Shown: in pieces, positions 29,189-39,871 of the stretch
Layout: each line of letters starts with the position of its first letter
How positions within the stretch are numbered: the stretch's first letter is position 1
Assembly (NCBI GenBank): GCA_030065155.1
Contig: JASJDI010000001.1
Location: 1-64,000 of the forward strand
DNA length: 64,000 nt
Reading direction: 5' to 3'
Source of the DNA: Xenococcaceae cyanobacterium MO_188.B29
GTDB taxonomy: Bacteria > Cyanobacteriota > Cyanobacteriia > Cyanobacteriales > Xenococcaceae
The notes under the pieces: model-generated
Told to the model about the DNA's origin: nothing
Databases searched by the model: none
Seen by the model: the letters and a program-made list of their open reading frames with translations, nothing else
Program-made: the position numbers and the translations under genes

Positions 29189-29243
29189 AATTAGTTGAAA
29201 TTCAGACCCTCTTTACTCTTTAAACATTAAAATACTTATCACC

Positions 29244-29266
29244 GTTTACCATCACAATTGGTAAAC
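29244..29266. promoter_or_regulatory. Inverted repeat upstream of nblS
   Basis: GTTTACC atcacaatt GGTAAAC. Confidence 0.4.
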
Positions 29267-29312
29267 TATAATTGCAACAAGTTAAGATTATTTACAAAAA
29301 CCCTAATTCGCC

Positions 29313-31280
29313 TTGTTTAATTTAATCGCCAAACTTAGAGAAATATTTGCCCATTGGTGGTCAGAGTTCACTCTCCAGACCAAACTGATGGCTGCTGCTA
29401 CTTTGGTAGTTTCTCTGGTGATGAGTGGTTTAACTTTTTGGGCAGTCAATACTATCCAAGAAGATGCTAGACTCCACGATACTCGTTTTGGCAGCGATTT
29501 AGGGTTATTATTAGCAGCCAATGCTGCCCCTCTAGTAGCAGAAGAAGATTTATCTAGTTTGGCTAGATTTTCTCATCGTTTTTTTCGTAGCACAGCTAGT
29601 GTACGCTATTTAATTTATGCCGATGAACAAGGCAACATTTTCTTTGGTATTCCCTATTCTCAAGCAGAAGTTCAAAACTCTCTGACTATTGAACGTCGGA
29701 TTAAATTACCAGATAACTACTCACCAGATAGCGACTTACCCTTTATTCGTCAACATTTGACCCCTAATGGTGAAGTAACAGATGTATTTGTTCCTCTGTT
29801 TCATGAAAGTAAGTATTTAGGAGTATTAGCAGTAGGGATAAATCCCAATCCCACAGCAATTGTTTCCTCTAGTCTCACTAGAGACGTTACCCTCGCGGTA
29901 TTTATCTCGATCTGGGTGATGGTAATTCTGGGGAATGTCTTTAATGCACTCATGATTACTAAGCCTATTAAAGAGTTATTAGTAGGTGTAAAAAATATTG
30001 CTGCTAAAAACTTTAAACAGCGTATAGACTTACCCCTAAGAGGAGAACTAGGGGAGTTGATTGCTGGTTTTAATGATATGGCAGAACGGCTAGAAAAATA
30101 TGAAGAACAAAATATAGAAGAACTAACCGCAGAAAAAGCCAAACTAGAAACTTTAGTTTCAACTATTGCCGATGGGGCAGTTTTAATCGATACTGATATG
30201 CGTGTTATGCTCATCAACCCAACAGCCAGGAGAATGTTTGGTTGGGAAGGTAAAGATATCATTGGGGAAAATGTACTTCATTATTTACCTACAGAATTAA
30301 CCATCAAACTGACTAAACCCCTTTATCAAATTGTTGCTAACAAGATACAAATAAAACCACAAGATGAAGAACTAAAATCAGATGATAACGAAAATTTTAC
30401 TCATACAGAAGATAGTTTTACGGTGGGAGATGAATTTCGTCTTACTCTAAATCAACCAACTCGTAGAACAGTTCGTATTCTGCTAACTCAAGTTTTAGAG
30501 CAATACCATAACAGTGTTAAAGGTATTGCTATGACAGTACAAGATATTACCCGCGAAGTAGAATTAAACGAAGCTAAAAGTCAATTTATTAGCAATGTTT
30601 CCCACGAATTAAGAACGCCGTTATTTAACATTAAGTCTTTTATTGAAACTTTATTTGAATATGGAGAAGATTTAACAGAAGTACAACAAAAAGAGTTTTT
30701 AGAAACAGCTAATCACGAAACAGATAGGCTAACTCGTTTAGTTAATGATGTTTTAGATTTATCCCGTTTAGACTCTTCCCGTACTTATAACTTTTGTCGT
30801 GTAGATTTAACTCAAGTAATTGAACAAACCTTAAGAACTTATCAACTGAATGCTAAAGATAAAGGAATTAAAATTGGACAAGAAATAGAGGCAAATTTAC
30901 CAACTGTTTGGGGACATTACGATTTATTATTACAAGTCCTGACTAATTTAGTAGGTAATGGACTCAAGTTTACTCTTTCTGGTGGGCAAGTGACTATTAG
31001 AGCCTACAAAGTAGAATCTGACTCTCAATTGACTGAACCAATACCTTCTGTAAGAGTAGAAGTAGCAGATACTGGTATTGGTATTGAACCAGAAGATCAA
31101 GAAGCTATTTTCGAGCGATTTTTCCGGGTGGAAAATCGAGTTCACACCCTCGAAGGTACAGGCTTAGGATTATCAATTGTCAAAAATATTATCGACAAAC
31201 ACAATAGTCAAATTTATTTACATAGTGAAGTTGGTGTTGGCACAACTTTTTGGTTCGACTTGCAAGTTTATCAAGAATAA
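29313..31280 (+). CDS. nblS: Sensor histidine kinase NblS/DspA (Hik33)
   Basis: N-term WWSEFTLQTKLMAAATLVVSLVMSGLTFWAVNTIQEDARLHDTRFGSDLGLLLAANAAPL; HAMP, PAS, HisKA (SNVSHELRTPLFNIKSFIETL), HATPase. Confidence 0.93.
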   Translation: MFNLIAKLREIFAHWWSEFTLQTKLMAAATLVVSLVMSGLTFWAVNTIQEDARLHDTRFGSDLGLLLAANAAPLVAEEDLSSLARFSHRFFRSTASVRYLIYADEQGNIFFGIPYSQAEVQNSLTIERRIKLPDNYSPDSDLPFIRQHLTPNGEVTDVFVPLFHESKYLGVLAVGINPNPTAIVSSSLTRDVTLAVFISIWVMVILGNVFNALMITKPIKELLVGVKNIAAKNFKQRIDLPLRGELGELIAGFNDMAERLEKYEEQNIEELTAEKAKLETLVSTIADGAVLIDTDMRVMLINPTARRMFGWEGKDIIGENVLHYLPTELTIKLTKPLYQIVANKIQIKPQDEELKSDDNENFTHTEDSFTVGDEFRLTLNQPTRRTVRILLTQVLEQYHNSVKGIAMTVQDITREVELNEAKSQFISNVSHELRTPLFNIKSFIETLFEYGEDLTEVQQKEFLETANHETDRLTRLVNDVLDLSRLDSSRTYNFCRVDLTQVIEQTLRTYQLNAKDKGIKIGQEIEANLPTVWGHYDLLLQVLTNLVGNGLKFTLSGGQVTIRAYKVESDSQLTEPIPSVRVEVADTGIGIEPEDQEAIFERFFRVENRVHTLEGTGLGLSIVKNIIDKHNSQIYLHSEVGVGTTFWFDLQVYQE

Positions 31281-31292
31281 GTTTTTACTACC

Positions 31293-31835
31293 ATGACTGA
31301 TATTAATCGAGAAGCAGCAACCTTAATTTCTTTTCCTCAAGCGATCGCGACTACTCAATCTTTAATAATACAGATAGAAGTAGAGAAATTAAGCGAATCA
31401 GAAATAGAAAAGGCAGTCAGTTCTTTAATCCAAAATCAACAAGGTGCAAGAGGTTTTTTTGTTGCTTATTTAACTAGTGAACTACCCTTAGTGGATAATC
31501 CCTCTCCTGGCATAATTAATGCGCTTAAATCTTTTCCTGATGTAGTTAGCGAGTTATTAGTTAAAAATTTAGCTATGTCTACAGCAATGACTATTACTCA
31601 TCAGCGTAATAATGATCGAGAAAATGCTCAAAGTTCCGAACAAGTTTCTCGTCGTAATGCCAATTTAATTAAACAGTTAAATTTAGATTTAATTACTGAA
31701 GAATTAAACAAACTAAACACAACTATTACCACTGGAGAAGGTAGCTATCAGGAATTCCTGCAAAAGTGGGGGTATGACGCAGAACAAAAAGAAATGATTG
31801 GTAAAGCGATCGCTCAATTAAGTAATAGAGAGTAA
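31293..31835 (+). CDS. Conserved cyanobacterial hypothetical protein
   Basis: Long ORF directly downstream of nblS. Confidence 0.65.
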   Translation: MTDINREAATLISFPQAIATTQSLIIQIEVEKLSESEIEKAVSSLIQNQQGARGFFVAYLTSELPLVDNPSPGIINALKSFPDVVSELLVKNLAMSTAMTITHQRNNDRENAQSSEQVSRRNANLIKQLNLDLITEELNKLNTTITTGEGSYQEFLQKWGYDAEQKEMIGKAIAQLSNRE

Positions 31836-31895
31836 GTATTAATAAAGTTAGGAGTTTTACGATTAGATTCTTAATGTTGTATTGACAAACACTTT

Positions 31896-33950
31896 CTAAT
31901 ATTGTTTATGTATATCTTTACTACTCAATTCAACAATTCGATCGAAATCATAATTACCAATTAATTCTTCTAAAGCAGTTGCCAAAGATTGATGAGTTGA
32001 AGGGATTTGGGCAACTAACTGTTTAAGCAAATCAGCATCAACAGCGATCGCTGCGTGGTAGAGTTTAGTTATCCATTGAGGAGTCATACAGCTTAAATCC
32101 TGACAATTCAGAGATTTAGTCGGTGCTATCTCAGGACAAATAACAGTAGACATTGGCTCATAGGTAGATTTACAGGTAGAAGAGGGAGCTAAATCTACTT
32201 GAATACCAAAAGAAAATATAGAGCCTTCCCCCAGAGTACTGACAAGATTAATTTTCCCTCCCATTAAATTAACAAAATGTTGGCTGATAGCAAGTCCTAA
32301 ACCTGTTCCTCCTAGCTTAGGAATATCTGCTGTTGTTTGAATAAAAGGTTTAAATAATAACTCCATCTCTTTTTCAGCTATACCTATACCTGTATCTTCA
32401 ATTTCAAAAATCAGCTTGGCTTTATTAGTGGTTATTACCACATTACCCATAGCAATTTCTCGTAGACTTAAAACTCTTAAAACGACACTTCCTGTTTGGG
32501 TAAATTTGATAGCGTTATCTAGTAAATTAATTAAAACTTGTCGTAATTTAACTCGATCGGTTTTTATATACTCTATTAATCCTCTTGCCAATTCAAACTG
32601 AAGAGATAGCTGTTTTGCTTGAGCCAAAGGTTGAAACATTAATTGCAGATCGTGCAGCAGTCGATGTAGGCTAAATACCTTTGGCTGTAACTCAGTTTCT
32701 CCTTTCTCTATTTTGGACATTTCTAAAACATCGTTAATCAAATTGAGTAAATGCTCTCCACTGTTGTGAATAATACTCAGAGATTTTTTTTGTTTAGGGG
32801 TTATCGCCTCATCTCTTGCCATCAATTGAGTAAAGCCAAGAATGGCATTAAGGGGGGTACGGAATTCATGACTCATATTAGCTAAGAATTCGCTTTTAGC
32901 CAGTTTGGCTACTTCTGCTTTCTGTTTAGCTTCTTCTAAAGCCTGACGCTGCTGTTTTTCTTGGGCTAAGAGTTTAGCTTGAGCAATAGCAATACCAACT
33001 TGGGCAGCTACTGCTTCTAATAATTCAATTTCAGCTTGTGTCCATTGACGAAAACGATCGCACTGATGAACTACAATTGCTCCATTGGGCTTACCTTGAT
33101 AAGAAGTACGAACTGCCATTAAAGACTTAACTTGAAATTGTCGATAAACAGGGATAGAACGTTGTAAAGAAGGCTCTTGGTAGACATTGGCACAAACCTC
33201 TGCTTGTTCTTTCGTAAAAGCTTTATCTAGACAGGCTGCATCTTGTAGAGTGACTGCTATTCCTAACGTAGAAGCGTAGTTAGGGACAAGATACTCTTCT
33301 ACTACACAAGCTGTAGTCGTAGGTTGAAAATGATAGTCAAAGATTTGACAACGATCGACTTGAAAAACATCTCCAATCTGATGGACAGTAGTTTGAAACA
33401 CTTGTTTTAAGTCTAAACTTTTCCTAATATCTTGGGTAATTTTCTCCAGTAAAAGTACTCGTTGCAATTGTTGCTCCAAAGCTTTTTCTGCCTGCTGTCT
33501 AGCCAATTCTACTTGCTTATTTTTAATAAATAAAATAGCAGTTTTTTTGTTATCATTTTCTAAGATACAATCCCCTGATATTTCTAAAACCAGAGAAGTT
33601 TCTGCTCGGCTAAATTCATATTCTCTGGTTTCATATTTTTCCTGTTGTATTCTCACATCAGGGTATGCTTCTGTATCTACAGGTTGTTTATCAATAGATA
33701 AGGGTAATATCTCTATTAACTTGGCTTTGAAAATATCTCGATCGGATTTAGCTACTAATTGTCTAAAAGCACAATTAAACCATTGAATTTCCCCATCTTC
33801 ATTAACCCACACAACAGCCTCTGGGATCGCTTCTAGAGTTACCAGCATTTTGCTGACGACATTGTTCATACTCATGAGAGTAGTATTTTTAGAAAAGTTA
33901 TTGCCCAAAAAACAATCGGGATTTGGGTTACTATTGTGTGAACTGTTCAT
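31896..33950 (-). CDS. PAS-GAF sensor histidine kinase
   Basis: GAF domain and MSHEFRTPLNAILGFTQLM, LINLLDNAIKFTQTG, GTGLGLAISQHFVNLMGG. Confidence 0.92.
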   Translation of the reverse strand: MNSSHNSNPNPDCFLGNNFSKNTTLMSMNNVVSKMLVTLEAIPEAVVWVNEDGEIQWFNCAFRQLVAKSDRDIFKAKLIEILPLSIDKQPVDTEAYPDVRIQQEKYETREYEFSRAETSLVLEISGDCILENDNKKTAILFIKNKQVELARQQAEKALEQQLQRVLLLEKITQDIRKSLDLKQVFQTTVHQIGDVFQVDRCQIFDYHFQPTTTACVVEEYLVPNYASTLGIAVTLQDAACLDKAFTKEQAEVCANVYQEPSLQRSIPVYRQFQVKSLMAVRTSYQGKPNGAIVVHQCDRFRQWTQAEIELLEAVAAQVGIAIAQAKLLAQEKQQRQALEEAKQKAEVAKLAKSEFLANMSHEFRTPLNAILGFTQLMARDEAITPKQKKSLSIIHNSGEHLLNLINDVLEMSKIEKGETELQPKVFSLHRLLHDLQLMFQPLAQAKQLSLQFELARGLIEYIKTDRVKLRQVLINLLDNAIKFTQTGSVVLRVLSLREIAMGNVVITTNKAKLIFEIEDTGIGIAEKEMELLFKPFIQTTADIPKLGGTGLGLAISQHFVNLMGGKINLVSTLGEGSIFSFGIQVDLAPSSTCKSTYEPMSTVICPEIAPTKSLNCQDLSCMTPQWITKLYHAAIAVDADLLKQLVAQIPSTHQSLATALEELIGNYDFDRIVELSSKDIHKQY

Positions 33951-34095
33951 TAATCAGGGTAAGTTTTTCATCTCTTAAGAAATTAAAAATAGCAAAATTT
34001 CTGGTTAAGCTCATCCTCATTAGGATGTATGTAAGTATTAAATCTGGTAATCGAGAAGAAATAGAGAATTAAACAGTAATACAAGTAATTTTGTC

Positions 34096-34944
34096 CTATA
34101 TTTCTAAAGCTAATTGATAAATTTGACGACGAGATAGAGAAGTTATTTGTGCTAAATGACGACTAGCTTGCGATTTTGTCATGCCTTGTTGAAGTAATTG
34201 TACCAATTCTATTTTTAATTCTGCTTCTGACAGAACAAGAGACTCAGTAGCAGACTTGCCCGCCACTATTAAAGTATATTCTCCCTTTGGTTGACGATGA
34301 GCAGTATAAAGGGCGATCGCCTCCTCAATCGTTCCTCGCCAGAATTCTTCATGGATTTTAGTTAACTCCCTGGCTAACACAATTCTTCTTTCCGTTCCTA
34401 AAATTACTCCTAAATCTGTTAAAGTGGTTATAATCCTATGGGGTGCTTCGTAAAAAATTAGGGTTTTGGTTTCATATTGCAAGCTTGCCAATCTTTCTTT
34501 TCTCTCCTTCCCCTTAACAGGAAGAAACCCCTCAAATATAAATCTATCTGTAGACAAACCAGACACAGTTAAGGCAGTCAAAGCTGCCGTCACTCCAGGA
34601 ATAGGAATTACTTTAATCTTTGCTTCGATGGCTGCAACAACCATTTCATAACCAGGATCGGAAATACCAGGCATTCCTGCATCAGTTACCAACGCGATCG
34701 ATTTTCCCTGTTCTAAGTAAGATAACAATTCTGCTGTGCGAAAATTTTGATTGTGAGCATGATAGCTGATTTGGGGTGTATTAATCTGGAAATGTTGCAA
34801 TAACTTTCCTGTCCGCCGAGTATCTTCGGCTGCAATTAAATCCACTTCTTTAAGCATTCTCATTGCCCTTAGAGTAATATCCTCTAGGTTTCCAATGGGT
34901 GTGGCTACTAGGTATAGTAATCCTGAGTTTAAATTTACAGACAT
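34096..34944 (-). CDS. rsmI: 16S rRNA (cytidine(1402)-2'-O)-methyltransferase
   Basis: LYLVATPIGNLEDITLRAMRMLKEVDLIAAEDTRRTGKLLQHF. Confidence 0.97.
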   Translation of the reverse strand: MSVNLNSGLLYLVATPIGNLEDITLRAMRMLKEVDLIAAEDTRRTGKLLQHFQINTPQISYHAHNQNFRTAELLSYLEQGKSIALVTDAGMPGISDPGYEMVVAAIEAKIKVIPIPGVTAALTALTVSGLSTDRFIFEGFLPVKGKERKERLASLQYETKTLIFYEAPHRIITTLTDLGVILGTERRIVLARELTKIHEEFWRGTIEEAIALYTAHRQPKGEYTLIVAGKSATESLVLSEAELKIELVQLLQQGMTKSQASRHLAQITSLSRRQIYQLALEI

Positions 34945-35818
34945 GAGTACTAATTTCCAGGGACTATTTGTTGGTTTAACTACCCTAGACCTAATCTATT
35001 TAACCACTCGTCTACCCAATAACAATGAAAAAATTGTTGCCCTTCAGCAAACAATAGCTGCTGGAGGACCAGCTACTAATGCAGCAGTAACTTTTAATTG
35101 TCTGGGAAGTAAGGCAAAATTACTCAGTATTATCGGTAGTCATCCCCTAAGTAATTTGATTCGCAGCGACTTAGAAGAATATGCCGTAGAATTTATCGAT
35201 TTAGAGCCAGATAAATCTCAATCTTCCCCTGTTTCTTCAATCTTTATCACAGAATCTACAGGGGAAAGAGCAGTAGTATCTATCAATGCTAGCAAGTCTC
35301 AAGCTAGATTAGCACAGATACCCAAAGATATTCTCTCAGGAATTAATATTGTCTTAATTGATGGACATCAGCTAGAAATAAGCCGTGAGATCGCCCAACA
35401 AGCACAAGCGCAAAACATTCCTATAGTTTTAGATGGAGGTAGTTGGAAACCTGGACTAGAATTAGTTTTACCTTTCATAGATTATGCGATTTGTTCTGCT
35501 GATTTTTTTCCTCCTAATTGTCATAAGCAAAAGGAGGTTTTTAATTATTTAAAAACTCAGCAAATTCCTCATATAGCTATCACTAATGGAGCAAGAGATA
35601 TTCAATACCTAAGTAAAAACAAGCAAGGAAGAGTAGCTATCAATCAAGTCAAAGTTGTTGATACTGTAGGCGCAGGAGATATATTTCATGGTGCGTTTTG
35701 TCATTATATATTGCAACAGAATTTTATTAAGGCTTTAGATAGTGCAGCTAAAGTAGCTTCTTTTTCTTGTCAGCATTTTGGAACTCGTCAAATTCATCAT
35801 CTCTTTAAAAATAATTAA
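34943..35818 (+). CDS. PfkB/ribokinase-family sugar kinase
   Basis: GLFVGLTTLDLIYLTTRLP, VDTVGAGDIFHGAFCHYIL; ATG at 34943. Confidence 0.9.
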   Translation: MSTNFQGLFVGLTTLDLIYLTTRLPNNNEKIVALQQTIAAGGPATNAAVTFNCLGSKAKLLSIIGSHPLSNLIRSDLEEYAVEFIDLEPDKSQSSPVSSIFITESTGERAVVSINASKSQARLAQIPKDILSGINIVLIDGHQLEISREIAQQAQAQNIPIVLDGGSWKPGLELVLPFIDYAICSADFFPPNCHKQKEVFNYLKTQQIPHIAITNGARDIQYLSKNKQGRVAINQVKVVDTVGAGDIFHGAFCHYILQQNFIKALDSAAKVASFSCQHFGTRQIHHLFKNN

Positions 35819-35999
35819 TAGCTTAATATAGCTTTATTGAAATATTTTTGCTAAATAATAAATCACCAATAACTAATAATAATTAGCTTCAAGATTTTTA
35901 CGATTAAAATGAGATCGAATCTCTTAATATTTTTTTAGTTGGATTCACTGAGGTATAAGAATCTTAACTAAATTTATAATTGAATCAAAACTGTCTCTA

Positions 36000-37205
36000 A
36001 TGTCAATTTATAATTCTATGTTAATTGCACTCCTTCATGAGGTTTCCCAAAAACAATTTACAGGTATTATTAATGTAAAGTCGCAAAGTGCAAAACAAGT
36101 AACGGAGTGGAAAATATATTTATGTCTAGGGAAACTAATTTGGGCAGATGGCGGAGTTCATCCTTTTAAAGCTTTACAGAGACACGTTAAAAAGTATTGT
36201 CCTCAGGTCGACATAACTAAAATCAATTTTTCTCTTTACGATAAATTTAAATGTCAAGAATACTGTTTTTTTTCTAACTTATTACAAAAAGAGATAATCC
36301 AACAAAATCAATTAAATAGTATAATTACTAATCAAATTCAAGAGATATTATTTGATGTTGTGCAAAAAGAAGCAACTGAATCTATCTCAATTAATTCTCA
36401 AGAAATATCTGCATCTTCGCTATTGGAGTATGGATTCAAGATATCCAATGCTGTTTTTGATGTAAGCTTAATGACTAAAAAAGTACAAGAATCATGGTCA
36501 CGATGGAGTCAAAAAGAACTTACCTCACTGTCTCCTAATTACTCACCAATTATAGTTGATGCCAATAAACTTCAGCAGGTTGTTTCCCCTGTAATTTATA
36601 AAAACTTTTCTTCTTGGCTAAATGGGAAACATAGTCTTAGAGATTTAGCTGTAAAAATGAATAAGGACTTGTTGCAATTGACAGTTTCTTTAATACCCTA
36701 TGTTAAAAAGGGATTAGCGAAGTTCATTGAAATCAAAGATTTACAACTAGTTAAGAAAACAGATAATTTATTAGAATTCAAAAAAACATCAGCAGATACC
36801 CAACCTATTATTGCTTGTATCGATGATAGTCCTCAAGTTATCTATATTATGGAGCAAATTATTACTAAAGCTGGCTATCGTTTTTTAGGTGTTCAAGAAG
36901 CAATAAAGGCTATTCCTAATTTAATAGGTAGTATTCCCGATATGATTTTTCTTGATATTGGGATGCCTGTCTTAAATGGCTATGAAATTTGTTCACAAAT
37001 TCAACGAGTTTCTAAATTACAAGGAGTTCCGATTGTTATGCTTACTGGTAATGATGGTATTGTCGATCGCGTACGGGCAAAACTGGTAGGTGCTGATGAT
37101 TTTGTCGCCAAACCAATTGAAAGCGAAGTAATAATCAAAACAATTAAGAAATTTACTTCTCCTCAGTCAGAAGATAGTCAAAGCACTATAATGGCTAATG
37201 TTTAA
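36000..37205 (+). CDS. PatA/PixG-type response regulator (N-terminal DUF4388-like domain plus REC)
   Basis: QKQFTGIINVKSQ...; REC IIACIDDSPQVIYIMEQII...FLDIGMPVLNGYEIC...FVAKPIE. Confidence 0.88.
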   Translation: MSIYNSMLIALLHEVSQKQFTGIINVKSQSAKQVTEWKIYLCLGKLIWADGGVHPFKALQRHVKKYCPQVDITKINFSLYDKFKCQEYCFFSNLLQKEIIQQNQLNSIITNQIQEILFDVVQKEATESISINSQEISASSLLEYGFKISNAVFDVSLMTKKVQESWSRWSQKELTSLSPNYSPIIVDANKLQQVVSPVIYKNFSSWLNGKHSLRDLAVKMNKDLLQLTVSLIPYVKKGLAKFIEIKDLQLVKKTDNLLEFKKTSADTQPIIACIDDSPQVIYIMEQIITKAGYRFLGVQEAIKAIPNLIGSIPDMIFLDIGMPVLNGYEICSQIQRVSKLQGVPIVMLTGNDGIVDRVRAKLVGADDFVAKPIESEVIIKTIKKFTSPQSEDSQSTIMANV

Positions 37206-37437
37206 CTCAGTTTAATTTATTAGCTTTAGATTTATGCCTTACTGAGAGTTTGTTTAAGTTTAGTACTCTGATAATCCAAGTAATATCAATCAATTAATTT
37301 TACTGATGTCAGCTTAATAGCCTAATTCTATAATATTAAAAGTAAATTGAATTTGCTTTGTAGTTTGTTGTTTGGCATATAAATATCATCATTAAAATAA
37401 AATTAATAATATAAAATATGTTATATTTGCTAGACTC

Positions 37438-38655
37438 ATGTTATTCAATCAACTAATTTTTTTAAAGCAAAAGCAATTTACAGGTAAAGTAAATTTAAAA
37501 TCATCACAAAATATTCATTGGACATTTTCTTTGTATTTAGGTAGATTGGTTTGGGTTGACGGAGGAATTCACCCTAATCGTTCTTGGAAGAGATTATTAG
37601 ATAAGTATCGCCTAAACTCAAATATTAATATAAATAAGATAGAAATAGGAAATTCATCCGATTTTCAAGATCAAAGTCATTACATATTAACTATTTTACT
37701 CAAAAATAAACTAATTAAAAGAGAAGAAGCGACAGAAATTATTAGAATCAAAGCCCAAGAAGCTTTATTTGAGTTACTGCAATTAAAACAAAAATTAAAA
37801 ATTGTTTCTGTACCAGTGTCACCTTCTACTTTTTTTTCTTTAGATTTATCTCCCTCGGTAAATTTACTAAACATAGAAGATGTCTTGCAGGATGCACAAC
37901 AAAAATGGCTGGTATGGAAGCATAAAAAATTAGAGCAGTGGTCCCCCAATCATGCTCCCATACTTAAAAATTCTGAGCAATTACAAGAAGAAGTTTCTGG
38001 CGTTGTTTTTCAAAACTTCTTGCTATTACTAGATGGACAAAGAACTCTAGCAGATTTAGCTGTCAGAATGAATAAAGATGTGATTAGATTGACTTCCTCT
38101 CTTCGTAATTATGTCAATCAAGGACTACTAGATTTTGTAGAAGTAGAAGATATTGAACCACCTAAAATACTGCAAAAGATATTTAGTACAGCTAAGAATA
38201 GTCAAGTCTATGATAGTAATCAACCTTTGATTGTGTGTATTGATGACAGTCCGCAAATTTGCAAAGTTATGGAGCAAATTATTACTAATGCCGGATATCG
38301 CTTTATCCCAATTCAAGAATCAATCACAGCAATTCCTACTTTGCTCACCAATAATCCTGATTTTATTTTTTTAGATATTGGTATGCCTATTGCTAATGGT
38401 TATGAGATCTGTACTCAAATTCGACGAATTTCTCAATTAAAAAACATACCCATCGTTATTCTAACTGGCAATGATGGTATTGTCGATCGCGTACGAGCAA
38501 AAGTTGCTGGCGCGACAGCTTTTATCAGTAAACCAATTGAAATAGAAAAAATAATCGACTCTATTAATAAATTTATGCAATCCAACTTAGATAGAAACAA
38601 AGTGACCGATTCTGTATTGACTAAAAATAAAGAATCTAACTTAAATATCGCTTAA
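37438..38655 (+). CDS. PatA/PixG-type response regulator, paralogue 2
   Basis: Same architecture; LIVCIDDSPQICKVMEQIITNAGYRF...FLDIGMPIANGYEIC. Confidence 0.88.
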   Translation: MLFNQLIFLKQKQFTGKVNLKSSQNIHWTFSLYLGRLVWVDGGIHPNRSWKRLLDKYRLNSNININKIEIGNSSDFQDQSHYILTILLKNKLIKREEATEIIRIKAQEALFELLQLKQKLKIVSVPVSPSTFFSLDLSPSVNLLNIEDVLQDAQQKWLVWKHKKLEQWSPNHAPILKNSEQLQEEVSGVVFQNFLLLLDGQRTLADLAVRMNKDVIRLTSSLRNYVNQGLLDFVEVEDIEPPKILQKIFSTAKNSQVYDSNQPLIVCIDDSPQICKVMEQIITNAGYRFIPIQESITAIPTLLTNNPDFIFLDIGMPIANGYEICTQIRRISQLKNIPIVILTGNDGIVDRVRAKVAGATAFISKPIEIEKIIDSINKFMQSNLDRNKVTDSVLTKNKESNLNIA

Positions 38656-38842
38656 TTTTGAGCACACTTTTTAATCCTAATTTTTGTTATTAGAGATACA
38701 AGGCTTTTTCTCTATAAGAAAGATAAGACTCACAACAAAAATAAAACTTTTGTAAAGTTTGTATTGATTAACAGAAATTTTTTCGTCAATTTTGGGAAAT
38801 CTTTAATTAGAAGTACAGTTAATTTTGATCAAGGAATAGACA

Positions 38843-39208
38843 ATGGGCAAAGTATTGGTAGTAGATGATAGCTTGACGGATAGAAAAGTTATTACAGCAT
38901 ATTTAGAAGAAGCAGGTTTGACAGTTTTGGATGCTCAGAGTGCAGAAGAAGCAATGGAAAAAATCACTGACTATCAGCCCAATTTAATTGTTTTAGATAT
39001 TGTGATGGGAGGTAAGAGTGGCTTTGAGATGTGTCGATCGCTCAAAGCAGATAGCAATACTAAATCAATTCCTGTTATTCTTTGTTCTTCTAAATCAACC
39101 GAAGCAGACAAGGTATGGGGTGATGTAGTAGGTGCAGATGCTTACTTATTTAAGCCCGTCGATCGTAGTGAATTTATGAGTAAAGTACAGCAACTAATTG
39201 CTAGCTAA
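38843..39208 (+). CDS. CheY-like response regulator (PixH/PilH type)
   Basis: KVLVVDDSLTDRKVITAYLEEAG...LVVLDIVMGGKSGFE...FKPVD. Confidence 0.93.
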   Translation: MGKVLVVDDSLTDRKVITAYLEEAGLTVLDAQSAEEAMEKITDYQPNLIVLDIVMGGKSGFEMCRSLKADSNTKSIPVILCSSKSTEADKVWGDVVGADAYLFKPVDRSEFMSKVQQLIAS

Positions 39209-39219
39209 AATCCATAACC

Positions 39220-39753
39220 ATGCTAAGTTTATCTTCACAAGAATCTTTGTCTTTAAGTATTGGCAATAATACTAAAGAGTTATCCAATCTTAGACAAGTT
39301 CGTAAGTATTTGCAGTTTCAATTAAGTCAAGCTGATTATGCTCTTTTAGAAGCAGAGTTAGTCACAGAGATTATTACTATTTCTCCCACAGAGATTTTAC
39401 CCGTTCCCCAAATGATTTATTCTATTCTGGGGATTTATAGTTGGCGCAGCGAGATGCTGTGGATTGTAGATTTAGCTAATCTGGCTGGTTATCCTCCAGC
39501 TTTAGAATCAGCAGAAGTAGAACTTAATCATTTAATAGTTTTAGTTATTCAATTACAGGGACAAGCATTAGGGTTAATTGTCCCCAAGGTAGATAACATT
39601 GTTCAGCTAGAATTGGCACAACTAAAATCCGCATCAAGAGAGCTTTTTTCTGAAGATATATTGGCTTTTTTGGCGGGATATTTTACTGACGATCAGAATA
39701 ACATTGTTATGTTAATTGATGCCGAAAAGATTTTTGATTTTTTCGCCATCTAG
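39220..39753 (+). CDS. CheW-like protein (PixI/PilI type)
   Basis: ILPVPQMIYSILGIYSWRSEMLWIVDLANLAG. Confidence 0.88.
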   Translation: MLSLSSQESLSLSIGNNTKELSNLRQVRKYLQFQLSQADYALLEAELVTEIITISPTEILPVPQMIYSILGIYSWRSEMLWIVDLANLAGYPPALESAEVELNHLIVLVIQLQGQALGLIVPKVDNIVQLELAQLKSASRELFSEDILAFLAGYFTDDQNNIVMLIDAEKIFDFFAI

Positions 39754-39871
39754 ATTATTTTAACTAAGTTTCAATCGAAATCATAATTGAGTCTTTCAAG
39801 CAAAAAATTGGCTTTGAAACTATTTTGTACTGGCTAACTAGAAAATAGATCCTATTTTTGACCGAGGTTAT

